DNA from: SZUA-287 sp036397975
GTDB taxonomy: Bacteria > Bacteroidota > Ignavibacteria > UBA10030 > UBA6906
Assembly (NCBI GenBank): GCA_036397975.1
Contig: DASWHW010000065.1
Coordinates: forward strand, 1-23,368
DNA length: 23,368 nt
Direction: 5' to 3'
The notes beneath the pieces were generated by a model. That model saw only the letters and a program-made list of their open reading frames with translations, ran no database searches and was not told where the DNA came from. Every line of letters begins with the position of its first letter. Position 1 is the first letter of the stretch. Both the position numbers and the translations under genes were made by a program. This document shows positions 5,963 to 14,372 of the stretch, piece after piece.

Positions 5963-8900
5963 CTATTCGCTCTGGGAGCGGCGAACGTCGCGCAAGACGC
6001 CGGGTTCGATAGCGTGGTGTTGATCCAGTGTAACGCCGTAGAGGTTGCGGAGGTTCTCGTGGGTTTTCGTATCGTCGGTGTCGATGATTCCAGACTTCCA
6101 CGCAGAGCGCAGTGCCTCGGCGTAGGATTCAAGCTGTACCTCGCGCTCCAGCACAATGTGATCGGCGTCGGTTATACCGAGCGAGCGTCCCACAACATCG
6201 AGCATGGCCCGTTCTTCTTTGGCCGGCTTTCCGTCTACCCACATTTGCTTGAGCATACTGCGATAGGTGTTCAGTGTTTCCTGGCGCAGTTGCTTGCGTC
6301 CCTCTTCTGCATGGAGTTCCTGTTGCTCGATCTCTCGTTGCCAGGCTTCGCCTTCCATCGATCGCTGGTTGGACCGTTCTTTTGCGTGTGTTGCATTCTG
6401 CGCGCCAAGAATTTTTGCTTCTATTTCGCGAGCCTCTTCGTTCCCCGGGTCGAGGTTGAAGATCGTTTCGATTTCCTTCAGGGCTTTCTCGAAATCACTA
6501 TGACCGAAATATTCGTTTACTTTACGCAACGACCCTGCGACCTTTGCCTGTTGAATTGCGCGCCGCTCCTCTTCTTCACGATCACGAATGGCCTGTTCCT
6601 CAAGTTTGCGCCGCATTTCTTCGAGCTTCCGTCGCTGCTTCTCCTCCAACTCCCGGGCCTCGCCAAGATTGCGCATATGTTGTTCGCGGCCAAGGTAAAT
6701 CGACTGCTCGAATTCATGTGCCTCTTCGTGTGAAGGATCCAGCAGGAAGGCTTTGGTTACCTCCTTCAACGCATCTTCAAATTGCCCCTCCTCAACATAT
6801 TCCTGTCCCTTTTGCAGGTACACCCGAATTTTCTTTTGCTGTGCCAGCTTCCTTCCTTCTTCGATCGCAAGGCGAACCTCTTCTTCATAGCGTTTGGAAT
6901 CTTCTTTCTCCTGCAAACGCCGCTGTTCCTCTTCCAGCGCCCGCTCCTGCTCTTCCTCTTCCCTGCGGCGATTGTCTTCTTCAGCTTTCCTTTTTGCCTC
7001 CTCGTCGAGACGTTTCCGTTCCTCCTCAAGTTTTTGGCGGGCCTCTTCGGCGATCCTGGCGCGCTCCTCCTCCAGTTTACGCTCGTATTCAGCTTCAATT
7101 TCCTTTTGACGAAGCTGTTCTGCTTTCAAGCGTTCCTGTTCTTCCAATTCCTGCTTGCTCTTTGCCGCCTCCAGAGCCTGCTTCTCTTTTTCAAGTTGGA
7201 GTCGTGCCTGCTCTTCAAGTCTTTTCCGTTCTTCCTCAAGCCCTTGCTTCTCCTTTTCCAGTTTTTTCTGGTACTCTTCCTCATAGCGGAGACGCTCTGA
7301 CTCGATTTCACCTTTTTTCTTTTCTGCAGAGGAATCCTTGGAAAATTTGAGGCTTTCGATCTGCGACTGAAATTCCTTCTCGCGCTTCCGGTGCTCTTCT
7401 TCCACCGCGTTTGTACGCTCCTCGGCTTCTTGCACGCGTCGGTGGCGCTCTTCCTCCAGCAATTGCCGCTCACGCTCCAGTCGCTGGTGAAGCTGCTCCT
7501 CAATAAGTTGGCGTTCCTCGGTGAGGCGTTGTCGTTCGTCTTCGAGCATCTTCTGAGCTTGTTCTTCCACCCGGCGTACTTCCGCCTCAAGCTCTATACG
7601 TTTTTCTTCTTCGTTCTTCTTTTTTGCTTTTTCGAGCTTCTTGACCGCAGCCTGATGCTCGTCCTCGAGCTTTTTCCGGGCATCACTTTCCTCCTTGTGC
7701 TTCCTTTTCAGCTCTTCAATCTCCTTCTTTCCCTGCTCAAGCCGCTGGTGTACCTCGTCCTCGATGCGCTTCTTTTCTTCGATCAGCCGTTGTCGCTCAT
7801 CCTCGAGTTTTTTGGCCGATTCCTCTTTGAATTGCTGAAGTTGCTCTTTGAGCTCAGTGCGCTGAGATTTCGCGGTTTCGTCACGGGAGCTGGTAAGAAT
7901 ATCGATGCGGCGTTTGTACTCCTCTTCCATCCGCTTTCGTTCTTCCTCTTCACGTTGCAAGCGTACATCCAATTCCTTGAGACGTCGTTGCTGCTGTTCC
8001 TCGAATTCCTCCCGGTCCTGCTTGAATCGTTCTTGCAGATGCTCCTCGAGGGCTTTACGTTCTTCAGCAAGGCGTTCTCTCTCCTGTTGGAGCTTTCGTC
8101 GCGAATCCTCCTCAAGCTGTTGCAACTGACTTTCGAGTCGCGCCCGTTCGGCTTCTCCCTTCACGTCGCGTGAAGCAGTAAGTTCTTCAATCTTGCCGCG
8201 ATACCCATCCTCGAGTTTTTTCCGATCCTCAGCTTCCTTGCGGCGACGTTCTTCGGCTTCCCCCTCCTGCACTTTTCTCTGCTCATCGACCTTTTGTCGC
8301 TCCTCTGCAAGAGCAGACCGTTCGTTCTCCAACCTCTTCAGCCATTCCTCCTCCGCACGTTTGAACTCCTCCTCTTTCTTGCGGGTGTGGGCATAGGCGG
8401 CTTCCCGTTCCGCTCGTTGTTGTTCCTCGAACTTCTTTCGCTCCTCAAGAAGACGCGCGTTGAACTCCGTCTCGACGCGCTGCTTTTCTGTTGCAAGCGC
8501 AGCACGCATTTCCGCTTGCAGTTTCTGCCGCTCTTCCTCCAAGCGCCGTTTCGTTTCTTCTTCAATTGTCTGCCGTGCGAGACTCTCCTTCTCACGCAAT
8601 TCTTTTTCAGCTTCCGTTCGGTTTCGCTCTCGCTCTTGTTTCAGCTCCTCTTCTTGCGCGAGCCGTTTCTGTTGGCCCGATTCGAGCCTCTTGCGTTCTT
8701 CTTCAAGTTTGGCTTGAGCTTCCTCAAGCTTTTTCTTTACTTCCTCTTCCGCTTTTGCCTGCTCCTCTTCCATGGCCTTTCTGCGGAGCTCTCCTTCGGT
8801 GCGCTTCTTCGCGTTGGCAATCGCATGGAGTCTGGCTTGCTCTTCCAGTTCTTGTCGACGTTCGTCCTCTTCGCGTGTTTCACGGGCTTCTGACGTTTCC

Positions 8901-9166
8901 TGGGAAGTCGAGCGTCGAATCTTTTTGGTAAACGTTTTCGGAGAGGAGGATGGTGATTTGGGACCCTCGCGCTTTTCCAGAGCGAAGTGGATTCGCTCCT
9001 GATAGGCAATCGCGTAGGGGTTGCGGGGGTCGGTTTGCATTGCGAGGAGGACAAGCCTGTTCGCGCCGTCGTAGTCGGCGGCCTTGAACAGTTTATCCGC
9101 CATCTTCAGGTATTCGCCGGCCTTCTTTCTGCGTTCATGATTTGCTGCACTATTAATCTCCGGCAT
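5963..9166 (-). CDS. Giant charged coiled-coil protein with TPR-like modules and C-terminal tandem repeat
   Basis: A 1067-aa protein. Residues 13-65 look like one helix-turn-helix TPR-type unit (AGEYLKMADKLFKAADYDGA ...). A Ser/Thr-rich linker follows (70-95), then about 690 residues (95-780) of Glu/Arg/Lys/Gln-rich sequence with leucine spacing typical of long coiled coil. Two TPR-like units come next (783-825, YVEEGQFEDALKEVTKAFLL; 876-918, FGHSDFEKALKEIETIFNL), separated by more coiled coil. The last 100 residues hold two tandem copies of a 43-residue unit. There is no signal peptide or membrane helix, so it is probably cytoplasmic. The coiled coil contains an imperfect repeat of about 95 aa marked by I-x-x-LTxSRD at 325, 421 and, decayed, at 603. 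TTAGG precedes the ATG by 6 nt. Its function is unknown; a scaffold or filament is inferred. Its TPR units resemble those in the 797-aa protein encoded upstream, so the two may work together. Confidence 0.9.
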   Translation of the reverse strand: MPEINSAANHERRKKAGEYLKMADKLFKAADYDGANRLVLLAMQTDPRNPYAIAYQERIHFALEKREGPKSPSSSPKTFTKKIRRSTSQETSEARETREEDERRQELEEQARLHAIANAKKRTEGELRRKAMEEEQAKAEEEVKKKLEEAQAKLEEERKRLESGQQKRLAQEEELKQERERNRTEAEKELREKESLARQTIEEETKRRLEEERQKLQAEMRAALATEKQRVETEFNARLLEERKKFEEQQRAEREAAYAHTRKKEEEFKRAEEEWLKRLENERSALAEERQKVDEQRKVQEGEAEERRRKEAEDRKKLEDGYRGKIEELTASRDVKGEAERARLESQLQQLEEDSRRKLQQERERLAEERKALEEHLQERFKQDREEFEEQQQRRLKELDVRLQREEEERKRMEEEYKRRIDILTSSRDETAKSQRTELKEQLQQFKEESAKKLEDERQRLIEEKKRIEDEVHQRLEQGKKEIEELKRKHKEESDARKKLEDEHQAAVKKLEKAKKKNEEEKRIELEAEVRRVEEQAQKMLEDERQRLTEERQLIEEQLHQRLERERQLLEEERHRRVQEAEERTNAVEEEHRKREKEFQSQIESLKFSKDSSAEKKKGEIESERLRYEEEYQKKLEKEKQGLEEERKRLEEQARLQLEKEKQALEAAKSKQELEEQERLKAEQLRQKEIEAEYERKLEEERARIAEEARQKLEEERKRLDEEAKRKAEEDNRRREEEEQERALEEEQRRLQEKEDSKRYEEEVRLAIEEGRKLAQQKKIRVYLQKGQEYVEEGQFEDALKEVTKAFLLDPSHEEAHEFEQSIYLGREQHMRNLGEARELEEKQRRKLEEMRRKLEEQAIRDREEEERRAIQQAKVAGSLRKVNEYFGHSDFEKALKEIETIFNLDPGNEEAREIEAKILGAQNATHAKERSNQRSMEGEAWQREIEQQELHAEEGRKQLRQETLNTYRSMLKQMWVDGKPAKEERAMLDVVGRSLGITDADHIVLEREVQLESYAEALRSAWKSGIIDTDDTKTHENLRNLYGVTLDQHHAIEPGVLRDVRRSQSE
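5996..6265 (-). repeat. Tandem 43-residue C-terminal protein repeat
   Basis: Residues 968-1010 and 1015-1057 of the giant coiled-coil protein align without gaps. Both have Y-x3-L-x3-W-x2-G, a run of acidic residues, then LG(I/V)T, His and Glu at matching places (roughly 9 identities in 43). The pattern resembles short acidic helical repeats of the TerB/EF-hand-like kind. The family is not certain. Confidence 0.55.
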
Positions 9167-9308
9167 GTCAACCTAAGTTTCCTATGGTTCGCGCAAAGCG
9201 AGGCAGATGCTCACTATATCGACCCAATATATTTATTCTGGTTTTGAATGTCAACGAAGAGTAAGCACCGACCCGCGTACAGAGAAAGGAAACAGTGACA
9301 GCACGTTC

Positions 9309-11702
9309 TTAATAACGAACAAGGAGCTGCTTGAATTCTCCGTCATCGTGGAGATTGTACAGGTCCATGTCGAGAAGAAACTCAAGATCATAGCGGCGAT
9401 CAATTGCATGGGCCAGGTAGGACATTGCTTTTTCTCTGTCCTGTTGAAGTGCAAACATCTTGGCGAGATTATAGATTACTTCGTAATTGTCAGGTGCGAG
9501 ACGGTAGGCCTTGTTGGCCGAATTTTGTGCATCCTTAAAATGACCGAGACGTGAATCGACAAGCGCCTGTTGCATGAGAACGAGCGGATCGTTGGGGTAG
9601 ACCGCGAGATGCTGGTCGTTCAATTCTTTTGCTTTCTTCAGCGCGCCTTCCCAGAGCTGAATGGATCGGCCGCCGGATTGATAAACACGGGCGAGTTTAT
9701 AATAGTCGATCGCACTTTGCCGATCTCGCGCAACACGATCTGCAAGGATCTGGGCTGCACGGTCATGATTATGTGCGAACACCAGAGCATCGGCGAAGAA
9801 ACGGCTTCCGTACTCGCTCGGATCGGCCGAGAGAGACCAGCCACGTTCGAAACTCATCACCGCTGCCTTGTAATTGCGGGCAAATTCAAACACCTGTCCC
9901 TGCACAGTGTACGAATCGACACTTCGCGGATCGCATGCAACAGCAACATCGGCTGCACGCTCGGCCTCATCCAGCCGACCCGTTGTGACGTATGCGATCG
10001 CAAGTCTCCGGTGCGTTTCAGCATCGCTCGGTCCCAAGACGGCAGCCCGCTGAAGGCGCTGGATGGACTTCTCATAATTCTTTCTCAGGTAATCAGCCAT
10101 GCCGAGGACCCGATAAGGTTCCGAGCCGAAGAACCCATTGGAGACAGCACGCGATGCGGCAGATGAGGCACGGGCGAGTCGGGTCTGAGAGGTATCCACT
10201 CCCATTTCAAAGGAGAGAATATCCGACCATCCCAGTTCCGCATACGCCTGGCTAAATGTAGAGTCGAGCGTTAACGAACGCTCGAACATGTCGGCAGCGT
10301 CACTCACAAAGTATTTGTCGCGGTTGGCAAGATAGTACCTTCCCTGCAGGTAAGCGTCGTACGCTTCCCATTGTGCTGTTGAACGCCGTGCAAACTCCGT
10401 TTCCACTTCCGGAGAGAGCTCGACGTGCATCGTGTCGATAATCGCCTTCACAATCTCTCTGCGAAGAGAAGGAAACTCCCTCCGGGAGATCGTATAACGG
10501 TTCACGTAGATCGGTTGCGAGGCGAGTGTGTCGTACAACGATATATTTAACATGACTGCGTCCGGAATTGCCGAGAGGTTCCATTGCAGAAAGTAGTTTG
10601 CACCAAGCGACCGTGCCGTTTGCACGGGCGTTGTCGCGTTTCTTCGCAAATGAAATGTCGTTGTTGCGGCAAAAACACGCAACCGTTCAACGCGTGACAG
10701 ATCGGCAATGAGATCTTCTGCGAATCCTTCGACAATGTATGCTTCCGTCGGATCATCTGTGGAAAAGGCCGGAGGGAGGACCACCAACGCGTGTGTCGGT
10801 GGGAAAACTGCATTGCGTATGGAGTCCACAATAATGTATCCAAGAAACGCTCCCGCTACGATACCAACGATAGTGAGGATCTTCTTGATCGGGAAGCGAA
10901 TTCTCGATACGGCGACCACGGCCCGGTCAAACACCGGTGGTTTCTGCGCAACAATAGATTGGGGTTCATCCTCGGGAACATCAAATTCGGAAGGTTTCTT
11001 TTGTACCGTTGTGCTTCCCCAAATTTCGGCATCAGAGCGAGGGATAACGGGTTCAGGAGCATATGGCGCGGGAGTTTCCTTGAATTTTTCCCTCCTTGTT
11101 TCTTCTTCCTTACGTACCTGCTCGGCCAGCGCGAAGGCCTTCTCGATGGTTTCGCGAAATTGAATAGCGTCTTCATTCTCCGGGTCTAGCTCTAGTATTT
11201 GGTCAAGCGCCGCAAGAGATTTTTCATATTTTTCTTGCTGGTATAAAGAATCCGCGTCCGCAATCAACCCTGCGATCTTTCTTCTCTGCTTCTCCTCCTC
11301 CTTGCGCTTCGCTTCTTCTTCTTCTCTTGTATCCGCCGTTCGTTGGGCTCGCTTAGCGCGTGCTTGCTCCCTCTGCAGCTCTTCAAGTCTTTCCTCATAT
11401 TCAATAATTTCCGGGTCAACCGGAGCCAGCTCACGAAATTCGTCAAGTATAGCCAGTGCTTTTTCGGGTTTTCCCCTGTCGAGGGCTATGACGATCCGTT
11501 CGCGGAGATCTTCGATCTTTTTTTCAGCAGTGGAGAGTTTTTGGGGAGCAGCGGTGGATTCTTTGGGCGGGCTGTTCACTTCTGTCTTGCGATCCTCTTC
11601 CTCCAGGCGCTGCATCTCCGCTTCTTCAGCGCGACGTCGGATTTCTTCGAGAATGCGCTGACGCTCCTGCTGCTTTTGTTTATTCTTGTCGTCTGATGCC
11701 AT
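9309..11702 (-). CDS. Membrane-anchored TPR protein with TolB/CadC-like domain
   Basis: A 797-aa protein. Residues 1-200 are charged helix with TPR-like units (about 60-110 and 148-185, DADSLYQQEKYEKSLAALDQ). A Pro-rich linker (210-255) precedes one membrane helix at about 275-294 (ILTIVGIVAGAFLGYIIV), which has basic residues on its N-terminal side, so the C-terminal 500 residues should be outside the cytoplasm. Residues 305-425 (ALVVLPPAFSTDD, then EGFAEDLIADLSRVERLRV and ARSLGANYFLQW) match the FlgO/TolB-like domain common in CadC-type regulators and TPR-containing adenylate cyclases (consensus iAVLPF ... f.dGl.edli..Lsr...l.V). Several TPRs fill 440-790. No cyclase, kinase or DNA-binding domain is visible, so it is a sensor or assembly platform by inference. 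The start at 11702 is chosen because AAAGGCGG precedes it; the frame extends upstream to 11885 across the promoter. Confidence 0.88.
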   Translation of the reverse strand: MASDDKNKQKQQERQRILEEIRRRAEEAEMQRLEEEDRKTEVNSPPKESTAAPQKLSTAEKKIEDLRERIVIALDRGKPEKALAILDEFRELAPVDPEIIEYEERLEELQREQARAKRAQRTADTREEEEAKRKEEEKQRRKIAGLIADADSLYQQEKYEKSLAALDQILELDPENEDAIQFRETIEKAFALAEQVRKEEETRREKFKETPAPYAPEPVIPRSDAEIWGSTTVQKKPSEFDVPEDEPQSIVAQKPPVFDRAVVAVSRIRFPIKKILTIVGIVAGAFLGYIIVDSIRNAVFPPTHALVVLPPAFSTDDPTEAYIVEGFAEDLIADLSRVERLRVFAATTTFHLRRNATTPVQTARSLGANYFLQWNLSAIPDAVMLNISLYDTLASQPIYVNRYTISRREFPSLRREIVKAIIDTMHVELSPEVETEFARRSTAQWEAYDAYLQGRYYLANRDKYFVSDAADMFERSLTLDSTFSQAYAELGWSDILSFEMGVDTSQTRLARASSAASRAVSNGFFGSEPYRVLGMADYLRKNYEKSIQRLQRAAVLGPSDAETHRRLAIAYVTTGRLDEAERAADVAVACDPRSVDSYTVQGQVFEFARNYKAAVMSFERGWSLSADPSEYGSRFFADALVFAHNHDRAAQILADRVARDRQSAIDYYKLARVYQSGGRSIQLWEGALKKAKELNDQHLAVYPNDPLVLMQQALVDSRLGHFKDAQNSANKAYRLAPDNYEVIYNLAKMFALQQDREKAMSYLAHAIDRRYDLEFLLDMDLYNLHDDGEFKQLLVRY

Positions 11703-11741
11703 GCCCGCCTTTGCTGCTCCCGGATGATTTTCTGCGTGAAA

Positions 11742-11770
11742 AATATATCCAAAAGGCCTGCCATTGTCAA
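11742..11770 (-). promoter_or_regulatory. Strong promoter for the TolB-like/TPR gene
   Basis: The minus strand carries TTGACA (11770-11765, 6 of 6), a 17-bp spacer and TATATT (11747-11742, 5 of 6). Transcription would begin near 11735, 33 nt before the ATG at 11702. Confidence 0.72.
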
Positions 11771-11787
11771 CGAAATCACATGTTCGA

Positions 11788-11816
11788 TTGACTCCAAGCG
11801 GCTCGCGTTGTATCTT
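11788..11816 (+). promoter_or_regulatory. Promoter for the nfu gene and likely downstream genes
   Basis: TTGACT (11788-11793), a 17-bp spacer and TATCTT (11811-11816). The -35 boxes of this and the divergent promoter are 17 bp apart, so the two polymerases would compete or share a regulator. The leader would be about 60 nt. Confidence 0.6.
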
Positions 11817-11869
11817 GAAGAGGATGTTTTGAATCATTTCACTTGCCCCCGAGTTCCGCGAACTGCTGT

Positions 11870-11875
11870 AAGGAG
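11870..11875 (+). promoter_or_regulatory. Shine-Dalgarno fixing a TTG start of nfu
   Basis: AAGGAG lies 9 nt before TTG at 11885. The longer frame from the TTG at 11843 has no such site in front and would place this one inside the gene. Confidence 0.7.
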
Positions 11876-11884
11876 AAGAAACCA

Positions 11885-12481
11885 TTGACCGAAGAAATCA
11901 AGATACAAGCTCAAATACTAACGAACGAGGTTTGCCAGTTTACGGTGGATCGTGCTGTTCTTCCAAACAGATCCGTCTTCTTTTCCCGATTGGAAGATAC
12001 TAAGGGTTCTCCGCTCGCGGAGGCACTCTTCGCTATTGAAAATGTCGTGGCAGTGTTGATCTCCGGCTCTGTCGTGAAAGTCACGAAGACGGATGCAGAG
12101 CAGTGGATGCCTATCGCCAAGCAAGTCGGTGCCGCAATTCGAACACAAATTCAATCTGGTCAACAACTAGTTGCAGATGAGGGTGTGCGTCGGTCTGCAT
12201 CCGAGATCGATCTCCGCGAAAAGGTTGAGATGATTCTGAATAATGAAATTAATCCGCTCATTGCCCAACACGGGGGCGTTGTGTCTCTCATCGATGTGCG
12301 GGGCGCCAATCTCTACCTCCAACTTGGAGGGGGCTGCCAGGGATGCGGCATGGCGGATGTGACGTTGCGTCAGGGGGTTGAGGCTTCCATTCGCCGCGCT
12401 CTCCCTGAAGTTGAAGAAGTTCTTGATGTGACCGACCATGCAGCGGGAACCAACCCATTTTATTCACCGTCCAAGAAGTGA
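11885..12481 (+). CDS. Nfu/NifU-like Fe-S cluster carrier protein
   Basis: A 198-aa protein that probably starts at TTG. Residues about 10-90 match the Nfu N-terminal scaffold domain (ALFAIENVVAVLISGSVVKV, then W-x-P-x-AKQVGAAI). Residues about 110-185 are the NifU C-terminal domain, with the cluster-binding CxxC at C151 and C154 (GGGCQGCGMADVTLRQGVE) and the preceding GGVVSLIDV strand. Nfu proteins receive [4Fe-4S] clusters from the assembly scaffold and pass them to client enzymes in the cytoplasm. No other isc/suf gene is nearby. It is the first gene after the divergent promoter, followed by an ATP-grasp gene 59 bp downstream. The two-domain layout is that of Nfu1/NfuA, but NfuA proper has a different N-terminal A-type domain, so no symbol is given. 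Confidence 0.9.
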   Translation: MTEEIKIQAQILTNEVCQFTVDRAVLPNRSVFFSRLEDTKGSPLAEALFAIENVVAVLISGSVVKVTKTDAEQWMPIAKQVGAAIRTQIQSGQQLVADEGVRRSASEIDLREKVEMILNNEINPLIAQHGGVVSLIDVRGANLYLQLGGGCQGCGMADVTLRQGVEASIRRALPEVEEVLDVTDHAAGTNPFYSPSKK

Positions 12482-12540
12482 TCGTCGGTCAGCGGTTCTT
12501 TGGGCAATGTTTTCACGCATAAGGCAATTGATGTTTTTCT

Positions 12541-13782
12541 ATGCCACGTGTATTCGTTCTGATACCCAGCACCTCCTATCGCGCAAAGGCTTTTCTGCAA
12601 GCGGGACAGTCTGCGTCAATCGAAATCACCGTGGCTTCCGATCATCGCAATACACTCACGTCATTCAATCCAACCGGGCTTATCGATCTTCCATATGACG
12701 ACCCGATGAAGGCGGTCGACACTGTAAAGGAATTCGCGTCTCACCATCCGGTGAGTGCGGTGATCGGAGTGGACGATGAGGGTGTCATTCTCGCACACGA
12801 GATCGCCGCTGCGTTGCGCCTACGGCACAATCCGGTTGAATCCGTTGCCGCGACAAGAAACAAGTTTGCGATGAGGACGTTCCTTCACCAGGCCGGCGTT
12901 TCCCAGCCGGAGTTTTTCCTGATTGAATCAGGGAACAGACGGGAGACACCGTCGTTTGGATTTCCGTGCGTCGTTAAGCCCCTCTCTCTGTCTGGGAGTC
13001 GCGGCGTGATTCGTGTTGATAACGAAGCGGAGTTTGCTTCCGCTTGCGAAAGAGTGGTTGACATTGTCCAGAAGCACAAACAATCCCGTGTTCAGGAAGA
13101 CGTTTTAGTGGAGTCCTTCATCCCCGGCGAGGAGGTCGCGCTGGAAGGAGTTCTGGTCGAGGGAGAACTCCACGTTCTCGCTCTCTTCGATAAGCCGGAT
13201 CCTCTCAATGGACCGTACTTCGAAGAAACAATTTACGTTACACCATCACGGCATCCGAAAGAGAAACAAATGGAGATTGTCGAATGTGCGCAGAAAGGGA
13301 TTGAGGCGTTGGGCCTTCGTACAGGACCTGTCCATGCAGAAATTCGTTTCAATGGCACCGGCGCGTTCCTGATTGAAGTTGCCGCAAGATCAATAGGTGG
13401 TTTTTGCTCGAAAGTTCTTCGGTTTACGAACGGTCAAAGGGAAGTGTCACTCGAAGAACTACTTCTGCGTGATGCGATCGGTGAAGATGTACGATCATTC
13501 TCTCGTGAGCGAAACGCAGCCGGCGTGATGATGATTCCAATACGCACACATGGTCGGCTTGAATCAGTGATCGGCGTAGAAGAAGCACGCGGCGTGAAGG
13601 GCATCGAGGAGATCATAATTGCGGCGCATTCCGGGCAAGAAATGATTCCATTACCGGAAGGAGGAGCGTATCCGGGATTCATCTTCAGTCGCGGCGATAC
13701 TCCACAAAAGGTCGAAACCGCGCTGCGATTGGCCAACGAGCATATTAGATTCGAAACGGAAGAAGTAACTACAGAAGCATAA
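12541..13782 (+). CDS. ATP-grasp ligase, L-amino-acid-ligase type
   Basis: A 413-aa protein with a complete ATP-grasp fold. Residues 1-100 form the N-terminal Rossmann-like part. NKFAMR (107-112) and VVKPLSLSGSRGV (144-156) supply the two ATP-binding lysines. ESFIPGEEVALEG (191-203) is the hinge/adenine strand, and HAEIRF with FLIEVAAR (265-270, 277-283) supplies the metal-binding acidic and basic residues. The last 110 residues (AGVMMIPIRTHGRLESV, then GFIFSRGDTPQKVETAL) match the LAL_C2 domain found in BacD-like L-amino-acid ligases and carnosine-synthase relatives, which join a carboxylate to an amine using ATP. The substrate cannot be read from sequence. The upstream ribosome site is weak (AAGGCA about 15 nt before the ATG). 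The gene is followed after 21 nt by the CBS gene, so the two are probably co-transcribed. Confidence 0.9.
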   Translation: MPRVFVLIPSTSYRAKAFLQAGQSASIEITVASDHRNTLTSFNPTGLIDLPYDDPMKAVDTVKEFASHHPVSAVIGVDDEGVILAHEIAAALRLRHNPVESVAATRNKFAMRTFLHQAGVSQPEFFLIESGNRRETPSFGFPCVVKPLSLSGSRGVIRVDNEAEFASACERVVDIVQKHKQSRVQEDVLVESFIPGEEVALEGVLVEGELHVLALFDKPDPLNGPYFEETIYVTPSRHPKEKQMEIVECAQKGIEALGLRTGPVHAEIRFNGTGAFLIEVAARSIGGFCSKVLRFTNGQREVSLEELLLRDAIGEDVRSFSRERNAAGVMMIPIRTHGRLESVIGVEEARGVKGIEEIIIAAHSGQEMIPLPEGGAYPGFIFSRGDTPQKVETALRLANEHIRFETEEVTTEA

Positions 13783-13803
13783 TCACCATCGAAGGAGGCC
13801 ACC

Positions 13804-14241
13804 ATGAACACCGTTGCTCAACTGCTTGAGGCAAAGCCTTCCGGCAACACCTACACCGTTAATCCCACCACGACGGTGTATGATGCCCTTAAATTGATGT
13901 CCGAAAAGAACATCGGTGCCCTGGTGGTGACGGAAGGGGAAAGGGTTGCCGGTATTTTTTCGGAACGTGACTATGCGCGTAAAATCATTCTGATGGGAAA
14001 GTCCTCACGCGAAACAGAGGTACGGGAAATCATGACAGCAAATGTCTTCTCCATCAAGAGCAGGCAATCCATCGGTGAGTGCATGTCGGTCATGACGGAC
14101 AAGCACATTCGTCATCTTCCGGTTATTGACGATGGCAAGCTTACCGGCGTCATCTCCATTGGTGACGTGGTGAAGGCAATCATATCCGAGCAGGAAGATA
14201 CGATTCACCATCTGGAGGGTTACATTACAGGAAAGCGTTAG
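13804..14241 (+). CDS. Tandem CBS-domain protein
   Basis: A 145-aa protein made only of a CBS pair. Domain 1 covers about 10-65 (VNPTTTVYDALKLMSEKNIG, then ALVVTEGERVAGIFSERDYAR) and domain 2 about 75-135 (MTANVFSIKSRQSIGECMSV, then HLPVIDDGKLTGVISIGDVV). The SERDYARKI signature is typical of stand-alone CBS proteins like YrpB/Hrp1. CBS pairs bind adenosine nucleotides and act as energy or redox sensors; here no effector domain is attached, so the partner is unknown. An excellent AAGGAGG lies 5 nt before the ATG. The gene closes the nfu/ligase/CBS unit and is directly followed by a terminator. Confidence 0.95.
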   Translation: MNTVAQLLEAKPSGNTYTVNPTTTVYDALKLMSEKNIGALVVTEGERVAGIFSERDYARKIILMGKSSRETEVREIMTANVFSIKSRQSIGECMSVMTDKHIRHLPVIDDGKLTGVISIGDVVKAIISEQEDTIHHLEGYITGKR

Positions 14242-14264
14242 GTGCATCTTGGGATTGTACCGGA

Positions 14265-14291
14265 GGCGGGATTTTGGTCCCGCCTTTTTTT
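14265..14291 (+). terminator. Rho-independent terminator after the CBS gene
   Basis: A 7-bp stem, GGCGGGA / TCCCGCC, closes a 6-nt loop (TTTTGG) and is followed by seven T residues. It ends the transcript coming from nfu and separates priA, which starts 81 bp further on. Confidence 0.93.
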
Positions 14292-14372
14292 GTTTGCTCA
14301 TTGCCACTCACTGTTGAAATCTACATATTCACGCTGAACCGCAAATGAACTTCACCCTGACCCACTGAACTA

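Noticed and set aside
6014..8931. Long plus-strand open frames opposite the giant coiled-coil gene
   Set aside because: They are Leu/Phe/Ser-rich mirror readings of Glu/Arg/Lys codons with no ribosome sites or family match.
5963..9166. Short repetitive codons (GAG/GAA/CGC clusters) as a CRISPR or DNA satellite
   Set aside because: The repetition follows the protein heptads and has no fixed-length DNA repeat or unique spacers.
11843..11884. Earlier TTG start of nfu
   Set aside because: It would place the AAGGAG ribosome site inside the gene, and the added residues (SSANCCKEKK) are not family-like.
11703..11885. Upstream extension of the TolB-like/TPR frame to 11885
   Set aside because: It crosses the strong promoter of the same gene; AAAGGCGG before 11702 gives a better start.
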